Below are positions 14,023-22,600 of a stretch of DNA of 64,000 nucleotides, piece after piece. The position numbers and the translations under genes are program-made. The stretch is from Bacteroidia bacterium (GTDB lineage Bacteria > Bacteroidota > Bacteroidia > J057): positions 1-64,000 of the forward strand of contig JAUIKF010000030.1 of the NCBI GenBank assembly GCA_030430575.1. The letters are read 5' to 3'. Positions within the stretch are counted from its first letter, which is position 1. Each line of letters begins with the position of its first letter. The notes beneath the pieces are model-generated. The model ran no database searches and was not told the origin of the DNA. It worked only from the letters and a program-made list of their open reading frames with translations.

Positions 14023-16449
14023 ATGAACTTCCATTTTCTCAAAATCTCCTGGCGTCATCTGCTTCGCGACAAAGTTTTTGGGCTGATTAACCTCACAGGG
14101 CTATCTGTCGGGATAGCGAGTGTGCTGCTCATCGGCATGTATGTTCACAATGAAACGTCATTTGACAGTTTTTTCCAAGACAGTGAGCGGATTTATCGCA
14201 TTCCGCTCCATCGGATTTATCCCGACAGGAAGGCTGAATTTGCTTCGTCTGCGATCACCTTGGCACCTGTTCTGAAGGAGAACTATCCAGAAGTGGAAGC
14301 CGTCACACGACTGCATAGAATGTATTTTCTGAACGAAATCCCTGTTCAGGTAGGAGATCGTGTTTTTCAGGAACCTAGGGTCCGCTTTGCGGATGAGGAT
14401 TTTTTCGAAGTATTCTCCTATACCTTCCTTCACGGCAATCCTGAGACAGCATTGGACGGAGAAAATAAGGTCGTCTTAACGGCTGAAACGGCCATCAAAT
14501 ATTTTGGGAAAACGGATGTCCTCAATGAACGACTGCAAGTTGGTAGAGACACCAGCGCATTTCTCGTTGCTGGGGTGATTGAAAATATTCCCTTTAATTC
14601 GCATATACACTTTGACGTCTTAGGATCCATATTTTCAGTACCCTATTTGGTCAACGCGCTTGAAAACAATCGCTGGGTCAATCCATGGTTGTATACCTAT
14701 GTCAAGCTACGCGCTGGCGCTGATCCAGCTGCCTTTGAAGCGCAGCTTGGTCCCTTGGTAGATACTTATGGGAAGGCATACCTGTCTCAACGACTAGGAA
14801 ACGACTATGCCGCATCAGGGCACGAATTTAACTACTACCTCCAGCCCATTCAGGCGATTCACCTCACTTCCAAATTGGATAATGAAGTTGAACCTACCAG
14901 CGATATTACCTATGTCTACCTATTGTCGGTGATCGCGTTGATTATCTTGATCATTTCCTCCATCAACTACATCAATCTCTCAGTCGCTCGATCTCCCATC
15001 CGCGCCAAGGAAGTGGGCATCCGCAAAGTGGTTGGCGTGCAACGAGGGGCATTGATCCGGCAATTTTTGATGGAATCGATTCTCTTCTGCTGTTTGAGTG
15101 CTGTACTCGCTTTGGGCATTGTCTATGCGAGTCTGCCCTATTTCAACGCGCTACTCAATACGTCTCTCTCCCTCGCTCCCTTATTGACGCCGCAGATTAT
15201 GCTCATAGTTTTACTCTTTATCCTCGCTGTAGGCGTGCTGTCAGGATTTTATCCCGCGCTGGTCATCGCAGCCATCCAGCCCTCCTGGATCCTCAAAGGC
15301 TCCTTCAAAAGCAGCAAAAAAGGCGCTTGGCTGCGCAATGGCCTCACGACGCTACAGTTTGTGATTTCCATTGTCATGATTTCAGGTTCTATCCTGGTCC
15401 ATCAGCAAATGGAGTTCTTTCAAACGAAGCAGTTGGGCTTTGACCAGGAAAATGTCTTGGTGATCGACCAAGCCAATCAGCTAGGGCCGCAACAAGCTGC
15501 CTTTCGCGAAGCGCTGAAGGCGCTTCCAGGCGTAGTAAGTGTTGGTGGCGCCAATGAATTGCCTGGAGATTTTCATGGGAGCAATATTTACGCTGCAGCA
15601 CAGTCTGACATGAGCGACCTGCGGGCACACGTCACGACCATAGATGACTATTTTATTGAAGCTATGCAGTTTCAAGTGGTGAAGGGGCGTGGATTCAGCC
15701 CTGAATTTAACGACTCTCTCTCCTTGGTCATCAATGAAGCCACTGCGCGCTCTATCGGGCTGGAAGACCCCATTGGCACCCAATTCAAGGCTTCTTTTGG
15801 CGGGGATGATGCGCCTTTTTTAACGATCGTAGGGGTGGTAGAAGATTACCACTTTTTCTCCCTCCATGACGAGATAGGCCCCGTCATCATGATCAATGGA
15901 AATCAACGATTTGCGCCAGCAAGATTGGCCGTAAGGCTCCAACACCCCAATATGTCGGAGTTGATTGCGCGTATCGAAGCGGTATGGAAAGAAATGGGAG
16001 AAGGAGAAATGGACTATACATTTTTGGACCAAGAACTGGCGGCGCAGTACGAATCCGACCACGCCACAGGCTGGGTATTCGACGTCTTTACCTTTATCGC
16101 CTTGCTGATGTGTTGCATCGGCCTATTTGGTCTCACCACCTTTATGGCGCAGCAGCGCGCCAAGGAGATGTGTATCCGCAAGGTGCTCGGCGCCTCTACA
16201 GGCAGCATTATCCTCACCTTTTCCAAAGAATTCCTCAAGCTGATCGGTCTCGCCTGTCTGCTTGGCATGCCCATCGCTTACTGGGCCATGAGTGAATGGC
16301 TGAGCGGCTTTGCGTACCATGTGGAGATCTCTTCGATTCTCTTTATCCTGACCGCCTTTGTGATGGTCTTCTTGCTGATGGTGACGATGAGTTATCAGTC
16401 CTTTAAGCTCGCGACAGTGAATCCTGTGGAGTCGCTGCGGAATGAGTAG
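14023..16449 (+). CDS. MacB/FtsX-type ABC transporter permease
   Basis: An 808-residue permease with the same layout as the gene at 5978: N-terminal membrane helix (LINLTGLSVGIASVLLIG), periplasmic core with TSFDSFFQDSERIYRI, a first FtsX unit with IRAKEVGIRKVVGVQRGALI, a second core domain and a final FtsX unit with QRAKEMCIRKVLGA. The two proteins are clear paralogs but not recent duplicates. Members act with a MacB-like ATPase, which is missing here. It starts just after an AT-rich leader and is followed by the 33-bp repeat array that belongs to the next gene. Confidence 0.9.
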   Translation: MNFHFLKISWRHLLRDKVFGLINLTGLSVGIASVLLIGMYVHNETSFDSFFQDSERIYRIPLHRIYPDRKAEFASSAITLAPVLKENYPEVEAVTRLHRMYFLNEIPVQVGDRVFQEPRVRFADEDFFEVFSYTFLHGNPETALDGENKVVLTAETAIKYFGKTDVLNERLQVGRDTSAFLVAGVIENIPFNSHIHFDVLGSIFSVPYLVNALENNRWVNPWLYTYVKLRAGADPAAFEAQLGPLVDTYGKAYLSQRLGNDYAASGHEFNYYLQPIQAIHLTSKLDNEVEPTSDITYVYLLSVIALIILIISSINYINLSVARSPIRAKEVGIRKVVGVQRGALIRQFLMESILFCCLSAVLALGIVYASLPYFNALLNTSLSLAPLLTPQIMLIVLLFILAVGVLSGFYPALVIAAIQPSWILKGSFKSSKKGAWLRNGLTTLQFVISIVMISGSILVHQQMEFFQTKQLGFDQENVLVIDQANQLGPQQAAFREALKALPGVVSVGGANELPGDFHGSNIYAAAQSDMSDLRAHVTTIDDYFIEAMQFQVVKGRGFSPEFNDSLSLVINEATARSIGLEDPIGTQFKASFGGDDAPFLTIVGVVEDYHFFSLHDEIGPVIMINGNQRFAPARLAVRLQHPNMSELIARIEAVWKEMGEGEMDYTFLDQELAAQYESDHATGWVFDVFTFIALLMCCIGLFGLTTFMAQQRAKEMCIRKVLGASTGSIILTFSKEFLKLIGLACLLGMPIAYWAMSEWLSGFAYHVEISSILFILTAFVMVFLLMVTMSYQSFKLATVNPVESLRNE

Positions 16450-16495
16450 GGGGGAAATGGAAAATGGAAATTGAAGAATTGAAAAATTGAAAAAA

Positions 16496-16612
16496 TGCTT
16501 TATGGGGAAAGCAGTTTTAGATTAATTATGCTTTTCATGAAAAGCAGTTTTGGTTAAAAAATGCTTTGTTGAAATAGCATTTTTTGGCTATTTTTGCTTT
16601 ATAGGTAAAGCA
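16496..16612. repeat. Four 18-bp palindromes at exact 33-bp spacing
   Basis: Copies lie at 16496-16513 (TGCTTTATGGGGAAAGCA), 16529-16546 (TGCTTTTCATGAAAAGCA, a perfect palindrome), 16562-16579 (TGCTTTGTTGAAATAGCA) and 16595-16612 (TGCTTTATAGGTAAAGCA). All starts are 33 bp apart. The 15-bp spacers are related T- and A-rich sequences (GTTTTAGATTAATTA, GTTTTGGTTAAAAAA, TTTTTTGGCTATTTT). The last copy ends 4 bases before the ATPase start codon, so a bound protein or an RNA hairpin there would block ribosome access. Confidence 0.93.
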
Positions 16613-16616
16613 AAAT

Positions 16617-17810
16617 ATGGAAAAATTACGAATTCACTCAAATGAGCGTGTAAAAAGAACATCCCTTCAATATAAACGAGAGGAGTTCTACCTTTTTGAT
16701 TGGAGCCAGCGATTGGTGGGAATCAAAGGAGCCAGAGGCATTGGGAAGACGACGCTTTTATTACAACACCTAAAAGAGACCCATGGCCTAGCGGAACAAG
16801 CGATTTACCTATCGCTAGATGACATTTATTTTTCAGAAAATAGATTAACTGACTTTGTAGAGACCTTTTATCGGAATGGAGGACTTTTCCTCTATTTAGA
16901 TGAAGTACATAAATATCCTGATTGGGCTATCGAGATAAAAAATATGTATGATGTTTACGCAGACATTCATATCATATTCACAGGCTCAGCCATGCTAGAA
17001 GTTCAGAAAGGAAACGCAGACTTGAGCCGTAGAGCTATCGTATTTCGAATGCAGGGGCTTTCCTTTCGGCAGTATTTGCGCTTAGCCCATAACATTAATA
17101 TCCCTATAGCATCGCTGGAGGATGTTTTGGTAAAAGGAAATCAGATCATTTCCGAATTGCCCTTGGGGGTTAAGCCCTATTCCCTTTTTAAAAAATACCT
17201 TCAAACAGGATACTATCCCTTTTTTATGGAAGGGGATCGCTGGTTTTATGATCGCTTAACAGCTACTGTCAAAGTGGTGATAGAAACAGACTTTCATGCA
17301 ATACAATATATTGATATACAGAATATTAGGCTCATTTATAAATTGTTATTGACAGTTGCTACATCTCCTCCTTTTACCCCTAATATTCAAAAAATGAGTG
17401 AACGGATTGGTATTTCACGCAATACCCTTGTCCAATACCTTTATTACCTAGAAGAAGCCGATATCCTATCCTTGTTGCAAGTGGAAGGCAAAGGCCTCAC
17501 AAAACTTCAAAAACCTGACAAAGTATATCTGGAAAACACGAATTTATTACATGCATTTGCTCCCCAAAAGCCTAATATCGGAATGGTGCGAGAAACATTT
17601 GTCTTAAATCAACTCAAGATGAAGCATCAAGTGCATTATCCTGCCAAAGGAGACTTTCAGGTAGACGGAAAATATACATTTGAAATAGGAGGCCAGTCAA
17701 AGTCATCTAAACAAGTATCAGGCTTGCCAGATGCGTTTGTCATCGCTGATGAGTTGGATTATGTGGTAGGGAATAAGGTTCCGATCTGGTTATTGGGCTT
17801 GTTGTATTGA
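16617..17810 (+). CDS. AAA_14/DUF4143-type ATPase
   Basis: A 397-residue ATPase with Walker A GARGIGKT (38-45), Walker B LFLYLDE (90-96) and a sensor-like FTGSAMLE. The region from about 190 to 300, with ISRNTLVQYLYYLEEADIL, is a winged-helix-like part typical of DUF4143 proteins. The C-terminus (KYTFEIGGQSKSS) is a shortened nuclease-like region in which the acidic D...ExK set is poorly kept. The family is common in Bacteroidota, with unclear role. The start codon lies 4 bases after the last of four 33-bp-spaced palindromes. It converges, with a 3-base gap, on a toxin-antitoxin pair. Confidence 0.87.
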   Translation: MEKLRIHSNERVKRTSLQYKREEFYLFDWSQRLVGIKGARGIGKTTLLLQHLKETHGLAEQAIYLSLDDIYFSENRLTDFVETFYRNGGLFLYLDEVHKYPDWAIEIKNMYDVYADIHIIFTGSAMLEVQKGNADLSRRAIVFRMQGLSFRQYLRLAHNINIPIASLEDVLVKGNQIISELPLGVKPYSLFKKYLQTGYYPFFMEGDRWFYDRLTATVKVVIETDFHAIQYIDIQNIRLIYKLLLTVATSPPFTPNIQKMSERIGISRNTLVQYLYYLEEADILSLLQVEGKGLTKLQKPDKVYLENTNLLHAFAPQKPNIGMVRETFVLNQLKMKHQVHYPAKGDFQVDGKYTFEIGGQSKSSKQVSGLPDAFVIADELDYVVGNKVPIWLLGLLY

Positions 17811-17813
17811 TGG

Positions 17814-18239
17814 CTATGGGGTAACGAACTTATTGTATTTGGCTTTGGTCCAGTTTTCGATTTTGATGCCATTTATCCTACTAAGATGTTTTTCATTGTT
17901 GGTGACCATAGTCATATTATTGACCACAGCAGTTGTACCAATGAGTAGATCGAAATTAGGTATTAGCAATCCTGATTTTTGAAGTCTCACTCTTTCTTCG
18001 GCGTATTTAGCAAAACTTTGATATATAGGAACGATGCTAAATAAGTGTTCAATTGTCACTATATCTGCCTTGTGTTTCTGGAAATTCAAGCTCTTAACTG
18101 CTCCATAAGTCAATTCGGCAATGGTTATTTCTGAAATATAGCAATTAGATTTCCCAATCTGTTTTACCTTATCTCTCATATTGAATTTGCCACGGAGGTA
18201 GTACACACAAATATCGGTATCCAATAAATACTTACTCAT
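17814..18239 (-). CDS. PIN-domain ribonuclease toxin (VapC-like)
   Basis: A 141-residue VapC-type toxin. D7 in YLLDTDICVYYLRG, E42 in ITIAELTYG and D97 in NFDLLIGTTAV are the catalytic acids; the last position is the TNN motif in MVTNNEKHL, as in many true VapC proteins. It is expected to cleave a tRNA or rRNA at one site. Its start overlaps the stop of the upstream partner gene by 4 bases (ATGA), so the two form one operon. The gene ends only 3 bases from the end of the convergent ATPase gene. Confidence 0.9.
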   Translation of the reverse strand: MSKYLLDTDICVYYLRGKFNMRDKVKQIGKSNCYISEITIAELTYGAVKSLNFQKHKADIVTIEHLFSIVPIYQSFAKYAEERVRLQKSGLLIPNFDLLIGTTAVVNNMTMVTNNEKHLSRINGIKIENWTKAKYNKFVTP

Positions 18240-18499
18240 TCGTCCAAATTTATTTCTTTGTCACTAATAGTTCGGCTACTCATAATATCATCCAAAATAC
18301 TTTCATCCATATCACTCCATGCGCCATATAGCTCATCTAACAGTTGATCATCACTTTTCTGTTTCGGGCCTGCTGCAAACTCAGATTGCAAATTCTCCGA
18401 AAGCTTTGAAAGAATAGCCAGCTTGACCTCAAAATTCAAAGGCGCAAGCATATTCATGTATTTAGAGACAAGCGAATTATCCGTAAGGGTATCGTTCAT
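18236..18499 (-). CDS. Putative antitoxin partner of PIN toxin
   Basis: An 87-residue acidic protein. The N-terminal half (YMNMLAPLNFEVKLAILSKL) is helical, and the C-terminal half is rich in Asp and Glu (DMDESILDDIM). Many Bacteroidota VapC genes have such a helical partner that begins with the phrase on position within a membrane-independent four-helix segment and wraps the toxin with its acidic tail. The 4-base overlap with the toxin gene is the main evidence. No classical AbrB, Phd or RHH DNA-binding fold is evident, so autoregulation is not assured. Confidence 0.72.
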   Translation of the reverse strand: MNDTLTDNSLVSKYMNMLAPLNFEVKLAILSKLSENLQSEFAAGPKQKSDDQLLDELYGAWSDMDESILDDIMSSRTISDKEINLDE

Positions 18500-18600
18500 A
18501 ATAGTCTGAAATCTAATGGTTAATCAAATTTACCCAAAATAAATGCATTTCTCAATAGGAGGTTAGCTGGGTATGGCTGAAGGAAGCTTTATCTGATTGC

Positions 18601-19215
18601 TCAATCCACCCACTCTCGATAATATGAATCTTCCCTATACATTTTTGTAGACCGCATTTTAGCTAATACTACAGCTTGTGTCTCTACAGGATGATCTTTC
18701 AAATAGGAAGCAGCCTTGATATATGCTCCATAAACAGGGAGGGTAGATATCTCCTCCTTTAAGCAAACAGCTTCCAGAATTTCTATGGGAATCAAGGAAG
18801 GTAAGTGATAGTTCCAAATGTCAAGAAAGGATTCTATATAATAGTCTACTTTGCCATAATCCTCCCGACTTATTAGATACATGAGCATTGTAGAAAGGGC
18901 TTTTGAGATGGAATCACTAGGTTTTTGCCAGATGAGGTTAATGAGGAAAAACACTTTTAATAAAGAGGATTCTCCAGTTTTTACTGTTTCAAATTCCTTT
19001 AGAAGAAAATTGGAATAGCTGCTAGGAGGATGGGACTTGAGGAAGATAAGGCATTCACTCACTGCCTGTTCTAGGGCTTTATTAGCCGCTTTTTCATGAG
19101 TTTTGCCTATTGTAAAGTAGTTATCATCCACATTTTCTGATCGAAGCATATACGAGCGATAAAGTTCTGTATAGTGGTAATAAGAAGTTAGGGAGGTATG
19201 GTAAGAAGTTTCCAT
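18601..19215 (-). CDS. Hypothetical helical protein
   Basis: A 204-residue protein, all-helical in appearance, with many Tyr and Leu residues and regular segments such as AANKALEQAVSECLIFLKS and SISKALSTMLMYLISRE, which suggest a TPR-like or armadillo-like scaffold. It has no signal peptide and no recognised domain. It reads in the same direction as the toxin pair downstream but is separated by about 100 bases. Function is unknown. Confidence 0.6.
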   Translation of the reverse strand: METSYHTSLTSYYHYTELYRSYMLRSENVDDNYFTIGKTHEKAANKALEQAVSECLIFLKSHPPSSYSNFLLKEFETVKTGESSLLKVFFLINLIWQKPSDSISKALSTMLMYLISREDYGKVDYYIESFLDIWNYHLPSLIPIEILEAVCLKEEISTLPVYGAYIKAASYLKDHPVETQAVVLAKMRSTKMYREDSYYREWVD

Positions 19216-19279
19216 TGTTAAAAATTAGACTCAATTGGACATCAAAAAAATGACATAAGCTCGGTTCCCTTGACCTCCT

Positions 19280-19495
19280 TTATTCTCTTAGCGCCTTCTC
19301 TTCCTCCTTCTGCGCTATCGGGCAAGGCATAGATCCATAGGAGCAATAAATACAGCAATCTCCATCCTTAGGGCGTAAGACGGTATGGCATTTTTCGCAT
19401 TCATAAAAGAAATGGCAGGAATAGGTGGGCATGTTTTCTTCTTTTTGATGGGCACATACGGGACATGTAATAATTGATTTTAAGGTAATGGTCAT
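19280..19495 (-). CDS. GDCCVxC-type small cysteine-rich protein
   Basis: A 71-residue protein with three cysteine groups: CPVC near residue 11, CEKC near residue 33, and GDCCIYCSYGSMPCP from about 45. The GDCC..C motif defines a small family often found near mercury or metal-resistance genes in some bacteria, with selenoprotein members in others. Here all are ordinary Cys codons and no mer genes are close. A zinc- or metal-binding role is likely, but the substrate is not known. The gene stands alone. Confidence 0.72.
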   Translation of the reverse strand: MTITLKSIITCPVCAHQKEENMPTYSCHFFYECEKCHTVLRPKDGDCCIYCSYGSMPCPIAQKEEEKALRE

Positions 19496-19606
19496 GAGAT
19501 AAGGGGGTTTTGAGGTGATTTATGATAATTCAGGCATGTCACGTCCAGGCACTTAATGGAGAATCCATTGAGTGCTTGAACATAGAACCTAGACGCGATA
19601 AAGAAT

Positions 19607-19631
19607 GAGACGCGATAAATCGCATCTCTAC
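19607..19631. repeat. GTAGAGACGCGAT-type palindrome, intergenic copy
   Basis: GAGACGCGAT and ATCGCATCTC flank AAATC-like centre bases with one mismatch. It ends 3 bases before the stop codon of the giant T9SS gene. A further half copy (AGACGCGATAAAG) lies just upstream near 19591. Confidence 0.65.
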
Positions 19632-19634
19632 GGG

Positions 19635-22600
19635 TTACCGCTTCACTACTTTGACGAGCTGGCGCTCGTTCTGGGTCGTGATTTCGAGGAGGTAAACGCC
19701 TGCGGCGATTTCCCTGACATCGAAAGTGCCTTCGATGGTGGTCGTAGAGACGCGATTCATCGCGTCTCTACCAGCAAACAGGACAACCCGTCCCGTCCCA
19801 TCAATCAAGCGAATGCTTGCATCCCCTTCCAACCCATCCACCCGAAACCTCAACTCATCCCTCACGGGATTGGGGAAGGTAGAGACGCGATTTATCGCGT
19901 CTCTACCCAGCCGAGGCGCGCCGCCTGTAGAAATGGACAACTGGTCTACCGTATAATGAACGACCTGTCCGGGCGTACCTGCCGAAGCGGCGATTCCCAC
20001 CTCGTAAGTTCCTGTAATGACAGCCGTCATCGTGCCGATAATCGTCCAAGTCGCCCCGTCAGGCGAAATGGAAGCCGTAAAGGCAGTCCCGACTCGCTGT
20101 AAGCGCATCCAGTAACTAGGCCCAGGCCAAAGTGGACCAGGCAGGGTAGGCCCATTGATGCCTGTAGAGAATAGTCCGCCTAGGGCACGATTGACCATCA
20201 AGGTCTTGTTGTCTCCTGCGATCAGCGTGGCTACACTGGCTGCGTTGTTGGCGTTTGTCTGGCGGATCATCACCCCTATGTGGTCTTGGTGATTGTTGGT
20301 GGGGTGGGCCACTATATGGGCAATGATGTCCATTGTCAGGCTGCTGCTCTCACGAGAGATCAAATGGAACCCATCAGCATTGCTTCCAATTCCACTCCCC
20401 GAGGTTTTGATCTCAAATGTTCCAGTGGTGGCATCATAGCAGGTTTTGCCTACCACATTTCCTGTATTCCCTATGTCTTCATTATCCATTCCCGCAGGAA
20501 GCGGGTCGCAATCTTCGGTTACCGTTATGCTAAAGTCACAATCACTGGTATTGCCTGCTTTATCAGTTGCGGTAATATGGAGGTAGGTAGTGCCCAAAGG
20601 GAAAAAACTGCCGCTCAATAGGGTAGGGGAGAAAGTGATTTTATTGGGATTGGTACAATTGTCAGTAGCGGTGATGGTAGGCCAGGTATGGACATGGCCT
20701 GTGGTACAGAATGGCACCAAATAGGTGGCCGAAGGCGGACAATTGTCGAAGACAGGGCCTTCGCGGTCGCGAATGCGGATGTTATAGGCGCAAGTAGCGC
20801 TATTGCCAGCGACATCTGTAGCCGTCCAGGTCACCAGGGTTTTTCCCTTAGGAAGGCTGGCACCATCAAGGCTATTAGCATTGTTGAAGTCATTGATGAA
20901 GGACTGAACCTGGCAATTGTCAGTAACGAGTGGATCAAGGTCACTGCCTACGGCTAGATGGCTACAAACGGTGGGGCTGGTATTTCGCACGACATTAGAT
21001 GTAGGGCAATTGAAGGTAGGCGATTCAACATCTTTGACCGTGACAGTGAAACTGCAACTAGCGGTATTGCCTGCGGCATCTGTGACCGTGTAGGTCTCCG
21101 TGCTATTTCCCACAGGGAATGTTCCGCCATCTCCCTGACCTGCGGTCAGGGCGGTCGCTTGCCCTGGGCAATTGTCTGTGCCCGCTGGTGGGATATAGGT
21201 CGCTACCCCTTCACAAGTCCCTGGGGTATTATTCGCAAAAACCGTAGCTGGGCAAGTGATCTTAGGTGCTTCAGTGTCGCTGACCGTGACGGTAAAACTG
21301 CAACTGGCAGTGTTTCCTGCGGCATCTGTGACCGTGTAGGTCTCTGTGCTATTTCCCACAGGGAATATTCCGCCATCTCCCTGACCTGCGGTCAAGGCGG
21401 TCGTTTGGCCGGGGCAGTTGTCTGTTCCAGATGGTGGCGTGTAGCTCACCACAGCCTCGCAAACGCCTGGATCATTATTCGCAAAAACGGTAGCTGGACA
21501 AGTAATCTTAGGCGCTTCTGTGTCGCTGACTGTGACAGTGAAACTGCAACTGGCAGTGTTTCCTGCGGCATCTGTCACGGTGTAGGTTTCGGTGTTATTT
21601 CCCACAGGGAATATTCCGCCATCTCCCTGACCTGCGGTCAGGGCAGTTGTGGCACCAGTGCAGTTATCCGTGCCCGTAGGGGGCGTATAGGTTACGACTG
21701 CGGAGCAATTGCCTACTTCATTATTGGCGAAAACCGTAGCGGGGCAGTTGATGGTAGGGGCAATCCCATCTGTTGGGGTTACATCAAAGGTGCAGGTATT
21801 GCTCCTGCCTAGTCCGTCAGTTCCAGTCAAGGTGATAGTGGTGATTCCACTTTGGGTCGTGCCATCATTGGGGCTTTGGCTAGCGCTAAAGCTGGTGCAG
21901 AAGTCTGGTGAACTGGCTAGGCTGGTATAATCAGGAAGCAGGTATTCACAGTTATTGTTGACGGCTACTTGTTGATTAGCGGGGCAGTTTACCGTAAGGG
22001 TACCAAATAGTTCATCTAAGTCAGTGGCGGTAGGCTGGGCATGATCAGCTTGTTCCAAATCAGAGGTGAGGACATTGCTGAAATTACTTCCTGAAACGGT
22101 GCCTTGGTTGCTGATAGTCGTTGTGGAAGGATAAACCCCATTATTGACCGTTACTTCAAAATAAATTTTCACAGAATCTCCTGCCCCCAAACTTCCTATA
22201 TTTACCAAGACACTCGTATGACCCGCCCCATTGCCTGTCGTCACAGTTCCTTGGGTGGTGGTCACAGATCCTATACTAAGGGTTGAATTCGCATCAGGCA
22301 CATCGGTGAATGTGACGCCTAAGGCAGTTGCAGCACCGCTATTTTTAATCACTGACGTATAGCGAATGGTCTGACTGCAGGTAGCCGCGTCAAAGCTATC
22401 TCGCTTTTCCGCTGAGATCGCTACCTCATCCAATCCCGTGAAATAAAACACATTGTCCTCATAATCGCGGTCTCCTCCCCCAAATATATCCTCTATTCCA
22501 ATAATCAAACTGTTGGGGTCGCCTACAGGCTGCACCACCATGAAATGAGGCATTTTCCCTTCTACGGCTCGAAGAATAATAGATTGTCCATCTGCCGAGA

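Noticed and set aside
16496-16612. CRISPR-like reading of the palindrome array
   Set aside because: Repeats are 18 bp, spacers 15 bp and related to each other, and no cas genes are present.
20958-21812. Long plus-strand open frame of about 284 codons opposite the HYR repeats
   Set aside because: It is a shadow of the repeated minus-strand HYR code; its residue pattern repeats with the 246-bp period and has no domain match.
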